Source: Psettodes erumei
Lineage: Eukaryota; Chordata; Actinopteri; Pleuronectiformes; Psettodidae
Direction of reading: 5' to 3'
Assembly (NCBI GenBank): GCA_016785225.1
Contig: JAFBJZ010000827.1
Location: 311,501-375,500 of the forward strand
DNA: 64,000 nt
Part shown: positions 23,828 through 37,000 of the stretch, in pieces
How the letters are laid out: the number at the start of each line of letters is the position of its first letter
Numbering within the stretch: position 1 is the first letter of the stretch
Position numbers and translations under genes: made by a program
The notes under the pieces: generated by a model
What the model was told of the DNA's origin: nothing
What the model saw: only the letters and a program-made list of their open reading frames with translations
Databases searched by the model: none

Positions 23828-25685
23828 ATGGCTGAGGGGCGCAGTAAGACTCGGCCCTGCCAATATTCAAATTGTCCATCTACATCTGTCCGACCCTCGC
23901 TGCTTCTCTCTCGGCTGAGAGCTGGACGCTGTCGAGTGTGTGTGTGTGTGTGTGTGGGGGGGCAGGTATGCTCATTTATAGGTGGAGGCACACATACCCC
24001 CATAGCAACACACACACACACACACACACACTCTGGCTGGATGCGTGGGCCGTTCTGGCTGAACCCGTTTGCTCAGTTTAAAACCCGGCGCTGCCAGAGA
24101 TGGAGCTTTTGATACAAAACCAGTTTTACTGTCGACCTCGTCTGGGATTTAACGGGCGAGAGACGGGGGGGGGGGTTCGGTTTTTATTTCGTAATCCGCA
24201 GCAAAGGTCGAGCAGCCGTCGATCAGCGTGGGTCTGGTTTGCTTCAGACGTGCTGCAGCAGTCGGTTTGGATTTGCGGTTTCGAACCAAGGAGCGAAGGT
24301 ACGAGACAGAAAATTGGACCTTTTTCGGAAAACACAGTTTTACATCACAGCTACGCTGCGGAGGAAAAATAACACAATGATACGCACAATAGCCTGTTGA
24401 CGTCTCATTGTAAACAAGCCTGAACCTTCCCGGGCAGCTCCGTCGGGCTCAACTAAGAACGGGTTTCCGGCGCCGCCGGTGTCGTCCCGGTGTGTTTTTA
24501 CCCTTGAATGGGGGGCGCTTGTTTTCTAAAAACCCCAGTGGGACAATAAACGTCTGAAACACTGAAACGCATCAGTTAAACAATAAATCGGCCGCTCGGC
24601 GAAGAAGCTCCATTATACCTGTCAGAACCCGATACTTTCGGTCCGCGGCCGGGCCGGCGTCGGCGTCTCGGGCCCACGCGTGCGGCTTGAATTCCAGCGG
24701 ATTATTTGCGTTTTAATTTTAACTGTGTTTGGGTTTATTAGTAATACGCTTTTCCTCCCGTAACCGCCGTCACTTTGGGAGTATTAGTTCCAGTGCACGT
24801 CTACCGCCGCCGCTAATTATCTGTTGATGTAAAAGTAAAAAAAAACCCCAAAAAACCCGCAATAAATACACTTACAGCTGCGTAATCCATTCCCGGAGCA
24901 AGTCGTGCTCAACGCGCGGCGAGTTTCTCCGCCCCGCCATGATGGAGGAGCGAACACGGCTCATTTACAGAGAATCATTAGGAGGAAATGACGACACGAC
25001 GCACGCATGTCTGCGGGAAAAGCCTGGCCTGCGACGCCAACACCTCCGCCGTCGGGAGCTTGCGTGTGTTTTGCGGAGGTAAACGGCAGCATCTGTGCGA
25101 CCGAAAAAAAAAAAAAAAAAAAAAAAATGCTAATCCCTCACATGGACACAGGACTGATGAAAATCAGGCACCTGATTCGTGGCAGCTGCGAGCGCAGAAG
25201 ACAGAAAAAGGGCCGTCGCCCCCGTTTCTCAGAGCCCAATCAATCCGGAGACAACTGGGAAAAGTATATTTAGCTCAAAGAGCCGAGAGCCGAGAGCGGG
25301 AAGTAAATATTTTTACTGGATTTTTCCATTTAATGATATGCAGCAGATGTGGAACGAGGCGAGAGGCATGGGAATCGCTCCGCCGACTGACTGTGTCAAC
25401 GCCGGCGTGGAAGCGGCGAGACACGATAGCGACGACTTTCAAGTTGGCAATAAAGGGGTCAGAGGTTAAATACGTTTTACTGGGGCTCTCGTGCGTACGG
25501 ACCCGCGGCTTTTTACGACGGCGGCCGCCGGTGCCGGGCCCCGGGGCCTTTGATTGTACGGTTTGGCAGCGGGAACTGAGGATTTGTTATGCGTTGCAGA
25601 CAGAACGCTAAACTCTCATTTCCCCCGCGCTGATGAAAACTGGACAAATTGTGGGTTTCTCTCCGGACCCGTATGCATGGGCACG

Positions 25686-25720
<35 letters not shown>

Positions 25721-26084
25721 CTGTGTGCATGCATGCATATGAGTGTGTGTGTGTGTGTGTTGGTAAGAATCCCCTCCGGCCTTCAGGACTAGTTGTCAAT
25801 CACCTCCTCTTTTAATCCCGAAAAGATGAGCGCTCACATGCTAAAGCTACGCCAACCTCGCCACAGGCCTTGGCACGGCCTCTGAAGCCTGTTGGACCCC
25901 ACCCCCCCCCATATCCCCCATCCACCACCCCCCATTCGACCCAAAATGTGGAACCGGGGTAACGGGCACAAAAAGGCTTATTTACCAAATGAAAAGTGGC
26001 GCCGCATTAGTTTTACACATTTTCTGTTTGATTCAACAAAGCGTTCAATCCGCAAAAACAAGCCGTATCAGATAGCAAATGGAA

Positions 26085-26137
<53 letters not shown>

Positions 26138-27070
26138 TGGCACCCCTGGAAGGATGAAGTGAGATGTTGTGCTTGTGTCGGCTCTGGGGGTGTTTCATTT
26201 GAGCGTCCACACTGTGAAAAGTTTCCCCATTTGAAGAAGAAGTCACTTAATCCGATGCAGAGAGCTGGGACTTTATTTTAGAAAGAAAAAATTTTTATTT
26301 CTAACTCAAAACAGCTTCCTGCAAATACGGTTTTTCGGAGTTTTTGGATCAAATCCTCCCATCGCTTTTGCATAAAAATCTTATAAAGGGTCCAAACAAA
26401 GCGGCGAGAGCGAAATCTTTTTTTTATGTTTTAAAAAAAGATGGTTTCAGTGCGAAACCAGAGAAAACTCTCCCTTATACCATTTTCATCTTTTGCAGCG
26501 TGGGGGGGAAAAAAATGTCCAAACCAGGAATTCGGGCTCAGTCTCTATAAAAAGTCGTCCGCTGCGACTGTGTGGGAACCGGCGGCGGCTTCGCCACGTC
26601 ATCCCCCGAGGGCCGTGTTTCCAGCGAGACACGTGGTGACGCGCACGGTATTCCACTCTACGCTCGGCCTGATTGTCTCGTATTATTATTCCAGATTATT
26701 CCAGACCGGGTTCACGAGAAAGTGGCGCGGGGGGGACAGAGTAGGTATCATTACAATTTAAAAGAAATAAATCAAAACCTGAGATGAGGCGCAGGCCGAC
26801 CTCAGGTCGTGAAAAACCTTTTTCGGGAGGCGATCGGAAAAGCGCGAACACGGCGGCGTTGACAGATTTACGTGCGCAAGGTGGGATGTTGCGTGGACGT
26901 ACCTGCAGCACCTGCCACCTGCGGCCGGACCCGGCGTCCCCGCTGACAGGTGAGGACAAAGACCTCGCGGCGAGCGAGGGCGTCGGGTTTAACGAGCCGT
27001 CGCCGGGCTTTAGGGGATGCGGAGATGATGGAGGGTTGGAGCGTAACCCGGCGGGCCGCAGGCCTGAGCA

Positions 27071-27109
<39 letters not shown>

Positions 27110-28000
27110 TGCAGGAACACAGAAGGCGCCTGAACCTGTTTCCAGTTAAAAGCAGAAGCCCCCACAACAAAGGTTCTGGCCGGGGGAGTCGTAACGAGGA
27201 GAATATCATTTTTCTTTGGCCCCTGTGATCTGCCATACTTACGTTTCACTTTCAAAGCGCTGCTCGCTGGCACGAGTCCTCCGCTCCGCATCTCTGATGG
27301 AAAGAAGGAACGCTGCCCTCCCTTCCCGCCTTCCAAAGAAAGACGAAGAGAAGGAAAAAAAAAAAAGAGAGAGAGAGCGAATGCCCGCCTGGCTTGCCAC
27401 GGCTGATAAAAGAAGGCTGAGTGTTGGAGGCAGTATTTCTCTGTCAGCCCGGCTCTGAGGAGATCCTGCAGTAATCCTCCGACAGGCTGTTTAAGACTTG
27501 TGGCTTACTGCTAAAAAAAAAAAAAAATCTCCTCAGGACTCCCCTGAGGAGTCCCTCCTCATCCTCCGCCCGTTACCGTCGGCAACGTCCCGTTGAGTCC
27601 GCTCGGACCACCAGAGGAGAAATCATTCGGACGCACCTTTTTAAACGCGGGATTATTTTTCCCCTTCTCCTCCAAATCAATGATTTGCTGGAAATTGTTG
27701 CACAAAGAGCTGCCCCCCCCCCAAAAAAAAACAACCTGCAAAAAAAATCATAATTTTGTCCCGAACAGAAGCTAACGTTCAGCGCTAACCTCAGTCACCA
27801 GTGATGTGGAAGCAGATGAAGCAACAGAAGAGTGTGCGGCCCGCTTTAGCCCCTTTCAGCTCATCGTTTTGTTTTGTTTTGAGCTGGTTAAAGGGACGGT
27901 ACGTGATTTGTTCGAGCGCCGGGCCGTGTTGCATTAAAACGCAAAGCTCTGTAGCTACAGCTGTATCGTTCTTTATACGACCGGATTCGCTCACGTGTCC
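22701..28000. other. Intergenic desert, part 1 (hao2-wars2 interval)
   Basis: No exon with matching splice borders was found. It contains (GT)n at 22715-22750, 23791-23825, 23936-23954, 25688-25718, 26089-26136 and 27073-27106, (CA)n at 24008-24031, a G12 run at 23308-23319 and an A24 run at 25104-25127. A 207-codon plus frame at 24988-25611 runs through that poly-A tract and resembles no family, so I treat it as chance. An octamer ATGCAAAT sits at 23714-23721 in non-repetitive DNA. Confidence 0.5.
24530..24556 (+). mobile_element. Possible 3'-tail relic of a fish retroelement
   Basis: The run around ACCCCAGTGGGACAATAAA resembles the CCC...GGGA(T)CAATAAAG motif that ends many dispersed non-LTR elements in teleost genomes. 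Only this short tail is visible; no element body was recognised. Confidence 0.3.
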
Positions 28001-28044
28001 ACCAGATCTGCGATTCCGACTTGATGCCTGCGGCGTGGCGGCGG

Positions 28045-28083
28045 CGGGAGGAGGGGGGGGGGGTGGGGTGAGGTGGGGGGCGG
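28045..28083 (+). other. G-quadruplex-prone G-rich tract
   Basis: The plus strand has several runs of three to ten G separated by one or two bases within about 38 bp. This satisfies the usual four-G-run quadruplex pattern. Confidence 0.7.
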
Positions 28084-29099
28084 TTTTATTCATTGAGCTG
28101 ATATTTACGGGCGGAAGGAAAGCGGCTTTGATAGAGCGTCTCTTGAACGTTCTCCAAGAGGAGATGTACTCATGTCCCTGACCTCTTCCCCCTTCCCCTC
28201 TTTATCTTTATTTCCCTTCAAACGATCAAACTTCAGCGTGTGTGTGTGTGTGAGAAGACAGGAATAAAAAAAAAAAAAAAACACGATCCGCTCCATTAAA
28301 ATGTTTAGAGGCTGAAAAAATCCCCCATTGAACTGCCTTGTTAAATTTGTTATTGGACAGTCGGGACTTGAGCCAGTTTTTATTTTAATTTTTGGGGACG
28401 TGACGTGGACGTTTAAGCAGAAAGTAGCGGCCGAGATCACAAGAGTTTGGATTTCACGTCGCCGTCCCGTTCTCGTCGGACGACCGTTTTGATGTGGAGA
28501 AGAGATTCAGCCGCTGAAATCCATCTGGCGTATGTGTGCCAGCCCGGCGTCGAGGTGGACCTGCTGCGACACGTTAGCGCCCGGCTCTCACCGCGGCAGA
28601 CAGGTGAACGTCACGGGAGAAGCGCAGGTGAAACAGATTCGTCGGAAATGGCGTTCGTTCGCTCACCGTTGCCTCCTCCTCATAAACGTGGTATTAGTGC
28701 GCTACAGTTTGACGGGGAGCTCCTTCACGGGATGCGGTTAGCTTAGCTTAGCATAAAGTGAATAAAGCCCCAACCTGTTTTTAACCTGCAGATGAAGATT
28801 AAAGATGGCGAGCCAGGTGGTGCCCGGGTCGTCGCATATGTCGCCGTAATCTGCGGGCGTTCGTTTACGAGCCGGCCTTCTGATGTTGGCCGCAGCTTTT
28901 TTCCTCACATCTTTATCCGTTTTGGTATCTCAGTATGAGGCTTTTACAGCGGAGCTCACAAAAGTGTCAGCTGCTGCAGCGCCGCCAGAAAAGAAAAAAA
29001 ATCTCTCTCACATCTTGACTTTTCTTTTTTCTGTCGTTCTCGCTCCGCCGGTGTTTCTTCGCGCTCGCCTCAGCATCCGTACATCTGCGGAGCAGGTTG

Positions 29100-29137
<38 letters not shown>

Positions 29138-29190
29138 GCTCTCCACGCTGCATGTGGGACATCAATCTGCCTCGCCAAGTCTGCACCACA

Positions 29191-29230
<40 letters not shown>

Positions 29231-29533
29231 AATGATATTAGCCGTGTGAGATAAATAGCAAACGGGGGTTTGTGTTTACGATGATGTGATGTCGTTAACC
29301 TGCTCGGGATATAAAGCGTCCCATCGTTTCGTTTTTTGCGTAAATCTCGTCCAATCTGACATCAGCAGACTTTCCTCAAGTGTATTGTGTATAGATTGGA
29401 TTAGATTAGATTAAAATGTGCCACCTTTCGCTGGCGAGCTTCTGTTTTTGACCTGCTAAATCGCCGCCGCCGCAATTAACGGTCAGAGGCGTCGCCTGGA
29501 GGAGGGAGGACCCGTGAGGTCCCCCACCCCACC

Positions 29534-29565
29534 CCTCCCCCACCTGAGGGAGCAGGTGGGGGAGG
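29534..29565. repeat. Perfect 12-bp inverted repeat in a G/C-skewed block
   Basis: CCTCCCCCACCT (29534-29545), an 8-bp loop, then AGGTGGGGGAGG (29554-29565). It is flanked by further C runs on the left and G runs on the right, so hairpin and quadruplex structures could compete. Confidence 0.85.
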
Positions 29566-29737
29566 AAGGAGGGGAGGGGGCCTGGCGGTGAGCGATCGGG
29601 GGGGAAAGGAGACATGGCAGCTCCACTTCCTGCGGCGGGAGCCAAATTGGAAGAAAAGGCGGAGCCTGGCCTCGTCCGTCTCGCTCGTCCCCTCTCACTC
29701 TTTTTGTCTCCTTTATCTCTCCATCTCCTCACCCCCC

Positions 29738-29740
<3 letters not shown>

Positions 29741-29785
<45 letters not shown>
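29741..29785. repeat. (CA)n microsatellite
   Basis: About 22 uninterrupted CA units. Confidence 0.97.
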
Positions 29786-29787
<2 letters not shown>

Positions 29788-29902
29788 CTTCCTCCTCTTC
29801 TCCTGCTGCATCGCACTGTAGAAATATAATCCAGATGATGGTTAGCAACAGATCACTGGAGGAGGAGGAGGGAGCCAACCAGAAATCACCAGGCCTGATA
29901 AT

Positions 29903-29937
<35 letters not shown>

Positions 29938-30537
29938 TCCGTCCTGATTACACTGAGGTCCACTGTTTGTGTCGATGCTCGTGGAGGAGCTCCGTTACGT
30001 GCTGCCGACAGGTCGGACCTCCACGCAGGGTCGTGGATGATTTCCAAGTTGTGCGTTTTTCCTTTTTGTGCGTCTCGTCTCCTTACGATTTTTTTTTTCC
30101 CTAATCACATTGTCATCTCTTTAATGATCGGCGCTCTCCTTTCTCGTGGTTCTTATTTTTCTTGCTGGTTCTGATGTAATTGGGTCGGACCGGAGCGGTG
30201 GAGCGCCGTCGTTGTTTTTTTTGGGTTTTTTTTTTTAAGTCAAATTAAAGAGCACTTAAACACTTCACGCCGTACGTGACGTGTCCTCTTTATCTTGAAG
30301 CTGCGAGTTAACTTCAAACAAACACTCCGTTTTAAATGTTTTTATTCCGTGTATTCCAGCGGCCGTCGCAGATTATATCACTTAGATTATATTTTCTTTT
30401 CCTGTCGACAACCTGCGTTTTCTTCTCCCTCTGCTCCACAGTGTTGTGTTTCTCTCTTATCTCCTGTCGACAGCCTCTGCTGGGTGTGTGCTCTCAATGC
30501 CCGGCCTTTTCCCGGCGTTGACACGCCCGCGGGGATG

Positions 30538-30598
<61 letters not shown>
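30538..30598. repeat. (TG)n microsatellite
   Basis: About 30 uninterrupted TG units followed by a G run. Confidence 0.97.
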
Positions 30599-30600
<2 letters not shown>

Positions 30601-30900
30601 GGGGGTTACGACGGCTTTGAGGTTCGCGGCTTTCGGTGGAAAATCAACGCGAGCCGTCAGGCGGCGTTACGCCCCGAGGACGTTTGATCCCGGACCGACT
30701 CGGTTTTCTGACGCCTCGCGGCGTTGATGGCGTGTACGCGATGACACGCGCAAATATTACAAAAACAGGAAGTCGGACTGGAAAGATCACATGACTGGTG
30801 CAAAGATGATAATAAGTTTTATTTTCATTTTTTAAAATTCTTTAACTCAAATGTAAATAAATGTGAAGTTTCTTTGCAGCAGAAATATGTATGAAATGTA

Positions 30901-30941
30901 AATTTCCCCGTTGTGGGATTAATAAAGTTAATCTAATCTAA
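30901..30941 (+). mobile_element. Possible retroelement 3' tail
   Basis: The stretch reads TTTCCCCGTTGTGGGATTAA followed directly by TAAAGTTAATCTAATCTAAA. This resembles the 3' end of common teleost non-LTR elements (GGATTAATAAAGT plus ATCT-type repeats). The element body is not recognisable upstream. Confidence 0.35.
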
Positions 30942-31326
30942 ATGCGAGCCAGCGTCAGCGCGCTCAACACGTACAGCGACCTCCTTTACCCAGAATGCAC
31001 CGCTGCGTTGTTTTTACAGTTCGGCCCGAAATTGCAGAATTGAAAAAAATAGACGTGAAAAACGACGGACGGTTTGGAGAGCTGAAAATAGTGGTGGAGT
31101 TAAAAACCTCAGTTTCTCTTTGGATTAAGCTGCCCTCCCCGTTTTGATTCTGGAAGTGGCAGCTGGCGGTCGGCTGGGATTGGTGGAAATTTTTAATCTG
31201 GATTTGAATTAATATTTTTTCTGTGGAAACTCTGTCCCGTCAGGACTAAAGTGGCCTCGCCGGTAATTTCTTTCAAAAACTTCCTGTGATGAGTGAGCTC
31301 CTCCATACCTCCATCTGTCTATCCAC

Positions 31327-31329
31327 ACA

Positions 31330-31376
<47 letters not shown>
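31327..31376. repeat. (AC)n microsatellite
   Basis: About 25 uninterrupted AC units. Confidence 0.97.
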
Positions 31377-31380
<4 letters not shown>

Positions 31381-31454
31381 GGTCTCACTATTCAACATAA
31401 ATAAACTTTAGCGTTCAGAACCAAGAAGAATCAAATATCCTGACACATTGTCAG

Positions 31455-31487
<33 letters not shown>

Positions 31488-31976
31488 ATGTGTGTGTGCA
31501 TGTGCATGTGCACTAACAGTTGTGTTTGTGCATGTAAAACAAACACAGGTTCCTATACAAACCACGATGCACAACATACCAGTTGCACAGGTGCTAATAA
31601 TAGTTAAACTTTCTTAATCCTTAGATTTGTTTTTATATCCTTAAATAATAATTTATATGACTGATCTGACCTCGTTCTGCTGAACAATACACACACACAC
31701 ACACACACACACACTCTGCAGGGAGAGATGATGAAGGTCAGAGTGGGGATGACATGCAATCAGGCTGCATTACAAATAAGTGAAGTGCATCTACCCCCCC
31801 GGCCTCCAGGGGCCCCACATTTATTTGGGAGCATCACGATATAATCTGAGCCTGCACTGTTGTCCAATCAGAGCGCGGCCTTCTTCCTGCTCATGTTGTA
31901 ACGCTGCGTTTTTATCATCTGGGCTAAAGCATCAGTTTGTTTGTTGACAAGAAGACAAGTTAAAAATAGCTGCAGG

Positions 31977-32072
31977 CCGTCCCTCCTCCTCCTCCTCCTC
32001 CTCCTCCTCCTCTTCTTCTCCTTCTTCTCCTTCTTCTACTGCTTCTTCTTCTTCTTCTTCCTCCCTCGCTGC
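31977..32072. repeat. Polypyrimidine (CTC/CTT)n tract
   Basis: About 90 bp of nearly pure C/T in trinucleotide units (CTC then CTT), interrupted by a few bases near 32038-32041. The mirror-like purine/pyrimidine asymmetry is a classic triplex (H-DNA) candidate. Its reverse-strand translation is only a Glu/Gly-rich artefact. Confidence 0.9.
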
Positions 32073-33000
32073 AGTGTATAGGTGTTTTAAAGCTGTGATA
32101 AACACTGATGTGGCCTGCTTCCTCTCCCTCTCTGCGTGCACACACACACACACACACACACAGCTCCTACTCTGCGGGTCTGGTTTCAATTTCTGGAAAA
32201 TGAAGAGGTTGTGTGAAGCAGAGAGAGAGAGAGAGGAAAAGAAAAAAAAAAAGAAAGCCCTGCCTTGTAAATCCATTATTGTTCAGGATATATCAGAAAT
32301 CCAGCTTTAATAGCGCTGTTTGTGTAGGATCTACTCTCAATCCCCCACGACATAATCCCGCTCGCTGACCGAGGCTTAGCTGCACAAATAAACACGGTAA
32401 TGGATCCCCCTTCGCGCTCGGCGCGGGGAAAGAGGCAAAGAATGAGGCACGCTTTGGGCCCAATCTCTTCCAGATGGCACCGATAGATCACGTTATTTAC
32501 ATCGGCTGTGTTCGGGTTCCCAAGGCAACGCCGCTCCGTTTTACAATCGCTGCCGCAATGACCCGAATCCTCTCCGGCTTTTTTTTTCCTTTCTCTTTTC
32601 TTTCCCCGGGTCTTGATTAGCGCAGAAGACGGATCCTTTTTTTTTTTTTTTTTTGGTGGAAGGGAACGCTACTGATGCGCAGATGTGGTGTCACTCCGAC
32701 GCACCTTCTCGGGAGGATGAACCCCTCATCTGGGTTCCCTTATGACATCCAATCCCGGGGCCGGGCGCGCATTATGCGCTGATCAGCGCGCATCGTTTCC
32801 ATTAGCGTCGCTCGCTCCCCGCCGTTCACCCGTGAAGCGCGGCGCAGTATTTGGGACTCATTACCCCCTCGGTTACGGGTAGTTAGCTCCGCTCATGACC
32901 CTTAATTGTTTCTCCTCGTCTTTTCTGCTCAGAGATGAACAGCTGGGCGAGCCGGGGGGTTTCGCCCTGTGGTGGTGGTGGTGGGTGGGGGGGTGAGCTG

Positions 33001-33535
33001 CTGCTGCTGCTGCACCAGTCGATGCGTCGCCCCTGCACACCTTGTCGTTTTAATCACCTTAACTTTAAACGCAACGACACGCCGAGCAGGGACGGGGTTC
33101 CCGAGAGGATTTCAGCCGCCGGACGTGTCTCTGGCTTGTTTATCGGAGGTTAGTCAGCTGTGGAGGCTGGACGCCGCATCTCTGAAGCCTCGAAAATGAT
33201 AAAATGATTTAAAAAAAAAAAAAAGAAAGAACGCAGCTTGGAAGTTGTTCAGCTGCAGGAGAGCAGGTTGTGTTGTCCGAGCTGCAAAGGTTCAGCGCCG
33301 CGCTCGTGGAGATTGCTCGGCTTTGGCCAGATTTCACTCTTCTTCTTCTTCTTGCTGGCTGGCAGTCAACCTCTCCAGGCCGCTCGCCTCATGCATCTTT
33401 CCACTTCAAGCAGCGATGGAGACAAAGGAGGGAAGGAGGGAAAAAATAGAAAAGGAGAAGATGGATGATGTTAAAAGCTGGGAGCTTTCCAGAGAGTCTG
33501 TGTTTTCTGAGCACAGTTTGTTGCCTGCCAGGTAC

Positions 33536-33568
<33 letters not shown>

Positions 33569-34143
33569 AGCAGGACTTGACTGATAGGGGCTAGTTAACA
33601 CCCACTCTTTTGGCAACCGTCGTCTCTAATGTTGCCATCTGATTACTCTAAAATGATTTTTTTTTAAAAGCGACAACATACGGACTGTATTGTGTTTGCC
33701 GAGAATTGTCCTCAAATATAATCTGGTGGGATTATACCCAGTATGGTCATAAATTCAGATAATAAATAAGATTAACTGCAGCCAATCACACCGTCCCACC
33801 CTGATCACACAGTCTGATTATTAGTTTATTAGCACAAATCGTGAGCGGGGATTATTTTTAATCCCTTGTTGTTGATTTAATGAAGTGTAAATAACGTTTA
33901 ATCCAAATCGGCATCAGCTGAGATCAACGCGATTGATCCCTGCGGGGGAGAAAAGGTCGAGCGAAGGCGAGGGCTGATCAGTTCTCTGCCCCGGCGTGGC
34001 GACCGCCCACAGATTTACAGAAGAAACACGTGTTTGCAGTTTGCACATATACAAATTTACAGTCCAGTGCACGAGCAAATGTGCATCACGGAGCTGGCCA
34101 ACGGATGATGAGCCGGTGATGAACTCTCTGGTCCGAGCTCGAC

Positions 34144-34221
<78 letters not shown>

Positions 34222-34333
34222 GCCTGTGAAATCCTTCTCCGACTGCGTGTGTTCGATTCCTTCCTGACTCGACCCGCGCCGCCATATTTCTCTCCGTCCG
34301 CACGTTTCTGTCTTTGTGGCGACAAAAACTAAT

Positions 34334-34372
<39 letters not shown>

Positions 34373-37000
34373 TCAATTAAAAGAAAAGGGCGAGCGGGGG
34401 CTGCGCGTTATTTATCCTGGAGCTCCCTGACCGGAGTGAATCAGCGTCTTTAACGACAGATCGCTGCAGATATATGAAGTGACGGAGCAGATGAAGAGGA
34501 GGAGGTGGAGGAGGAGGAAGCTGGAAATGTAATTATAATTAATGTGGGTGGGTGAGTACGGACAGCAAGCAGAGGCCCGGCCGGCCGCCTCCGGGTGGTT
34601 GCGGGTGCGAGTCCCCTGTCGGCGGACGCAGCTGAATAAACCCGGCAGAGCAACTCTTTAACCTTCAGGAGGAGATCTGTCTCTATCTGTTATAGATCTA
34701 CGTCACATATCTCTGACGTACAGCGGTTCTAGCTCACCAAACTCCTCTGGATTTCAACGTAGATTATATATGTGTATATTATTGTAAATATTATATTAAT
34801 ATTATAAAAATAATCAGAAAAATGAATATTTTATGGCAGTTATATAAAAAAAAGTAAAATGTAATTTTTATAAATTAAATAGTAACTGCATGTATCTATG
34901 ATATATATGCATATACTGCAATATAAATATCAATGCACAAAAAAATGAAATAATGGAAGTTAAATTTTTTTTTAATTTTTTTAGTGTGTTTTTTTTTTAT
35001 ATAACAGGAAAGATAATTTGTTTTTATCGACAAGAAATGTATATTTTTTTTTTTTTTTTTTTAATTGAAGACGTGGAGGAAACTTCCAACGTGAAACTTC
35101 TGAGATCGATTTTAGTCAGAGGGGGAAGTTTATATTATTATACGCCCCATGTTGTGTCGTATAAATTGTTCTTGTCGCTCTGCAGACGTTTGTCGATCAT
35201 TGTCGCCGTACGACGGGTCGATCGAGGCGACTCGGAGCTGCGGAGGGAGGTGCCGCTGGAGAGAGGAAGCTGGCGGCGGATGACTTCACAGATGAGGAGC
35301 GTCCCCGTGTCACGCCATCCTGTCTTCGTCGCGTATCTGCTCGTAAACATGTCGACTCAGGTCTTTTCATGTCCTCAATGGACGCTGCCTCCAGATGGAG
35401 AACGTCTTTCTGTCTCCGCGCTGAGACGGTCTTTTATGGATACGACACTTCTCTAATTTCTTTTTAATTTTTTTTAACAAGTTTGGTTGTTTTCAAACGC
35501 GAGCACAAACCTCGACGACATCACGCCGTGTTCCTGCCTACGTGTGCTCGGCGAACCCGATCCCGACCGGCTCCTCGTGCTCGTTAGCGTGTTTTCCCGC
35601 GGCTCCAGCAGGACTTGACCCGACATCCATTTTGGGCCAGACCCAGAACCAACAAAAAATCGGCCTGCGCTGCAGCTGTGGAGCACGCGAGTCGAGAAAC
35701 CATCACTCCAGTTGTTTTTTTAAAATTTTAATCCTGCATCGTGGGTCTTTAGCTCTGCAGCGTCACACCTCAGTTTAAGTTAAATTTAAAGGGGGCGACG
35801 TCAACCTGACTTTCACTTCCTTATACGCTCGAACTCAGAAACGCCGGATCCTCAACCTCCTGTAAAACAACGCGATCGCAATCTTTTGTCGGAACCTCGT
35901 AAACGCCCACGTCTGATCTGAAAACAGACTTCAGCTCAGAGATTATAGTCCACGAGGCCAATCTGAGATACCTGGCAACAGAGAGCCGCAGAAGTGGCGC
36001 TCCGTGAGTTCCTCTTATTTTTTTTCCCCCCACCTGCTCGCCCGCTGCTGTGGCGTCGCTCTGCGTAACGACGTATTTGTAATTCATCACCCGGCGTATC
36101 CTGAACGATCGTCACGCTCCACGACACGTTTTATAACTGTGGTCTGCGGCGCCGGAAAAACAATGAAACTGTGAGATCTGGTTTCAGGTTGGGTTTCCCT
36201 GACCCCAGTCCCGGTTCTGAAAAAAGAATCACTTGCATGTAATTGTCCTCTGGTCCCGCAGGAATCCAGCGGGGCCCCTGGGACACCCCCATTACATGTC
36301 ATTGCACTTTCCCACTGATGGAGAGAAGCACAATAAGATGATGAACTTCTTTTTTTTTTTTTTTTTTCTTTCCACAGCGAGCGCGCGCGGCCGGGCGGTC
36401 GGGCCGAGACGCACAAAAGAAAAACGAGCGGGACTCGGCGCGGAGACGGCGGCGGTTCCAGCCGCATGAGTGCGAGTAAAACAATCCGCCGTCACACACG
36501 CCGAAGATCCGACGTGCTGACAGCAGCGATGAGGCCCGGGAACAGATATTACACATCTATTACACGTGTGAGTAGACCCCCCCACCCACCCCCACCCTCC
36601 TCCGTTCACATGCACCGAAGCGCACGCATGACATGATGGCGAGGACGAGTGGATGCTCTGCAGACAGAGATGGCTGAGGTTTTGGGGTTAAATGGAAAAT
36701 GGTTTACTGTGCATGCAGCCAGTGTAACTGTATCTGATTAGAGGACTTTCAAGTTCCCCAGCAGCCAAACAGACCAACACACATGAAAAGAATGGAGAGA
36801 TATAAATAAATATATATATGTAGAGAGAGAGAGAGTAGCAGCACAGAGACACGTTTATAAACATGTTGATTTATTTTTTTTTTTTGCAGGGTTAAACCAG
36901 TCGATTCTTACATGTTGGCGTTTTTTTTTTAAATAGTGCATTTCTGCTCCTTTTATTTGACCACTTCCTGTTCCTCACGGTCATGAAATACTCTGAGGTT
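33001..37000. other. Intergenic desert, part 3
   Basis: No supportable exon. (GT)n lies at 33538-33567 and (CA)n at 34145-34221 and 34337-34366. An AT-rich, low-complexity segment is at about 34740-35070. GC-rich patches at 35190-35700 and 36380-36480 have only overlapping shadow frames. A reverse-strand fragment at 33931-33954 (plus GATTGATCCCTGCGGGGG) is another possible retroelement tail. Confidence 0.5.
34145..34221. repeat. Long (CA)n microsatellite
   Basis: About 38 uninterrupted CA units. Confidence 0.97.

Larger units (their letters stand above)
28001..33000. other. Intergenic desert, part 2, repeat-dense
   Basis: No gene. Dinucleotide arrays lie at 29103-29134, 29192-29227, 29741-29785, 29905-29935, 30538-30598, 31327-31376, 31458-31484, 31689-31714 and 32139-32162. 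G-rich runs are at 28045-28083 and 29558-29606. A pyrimidine tract is at 31977-32072. A GC-rich, non-repetitive stretch at about 32500-32920 has no reading frame of note and could be regulatory. Confidence 0.5.

Noticed and set aside
24988..25611. 207-codon plus-strand frame
   Set aside because: It runs through an A24 tract (poly-Lys), has no splice partners or family resemblance, and overlaps other equally open frames in GC-rich DNA.
34230..34280. tRNA-like B-box (GTTCGATTCC)
   Set aside because: No matching A-box or cloverleaf arms at the right distance on either strand.
34953..35456. 167-codon plus-strand frame
   Set aside because: It begins in poly-T low-complexity DNA (poly-Phe) and has no family resemblance or splice context.
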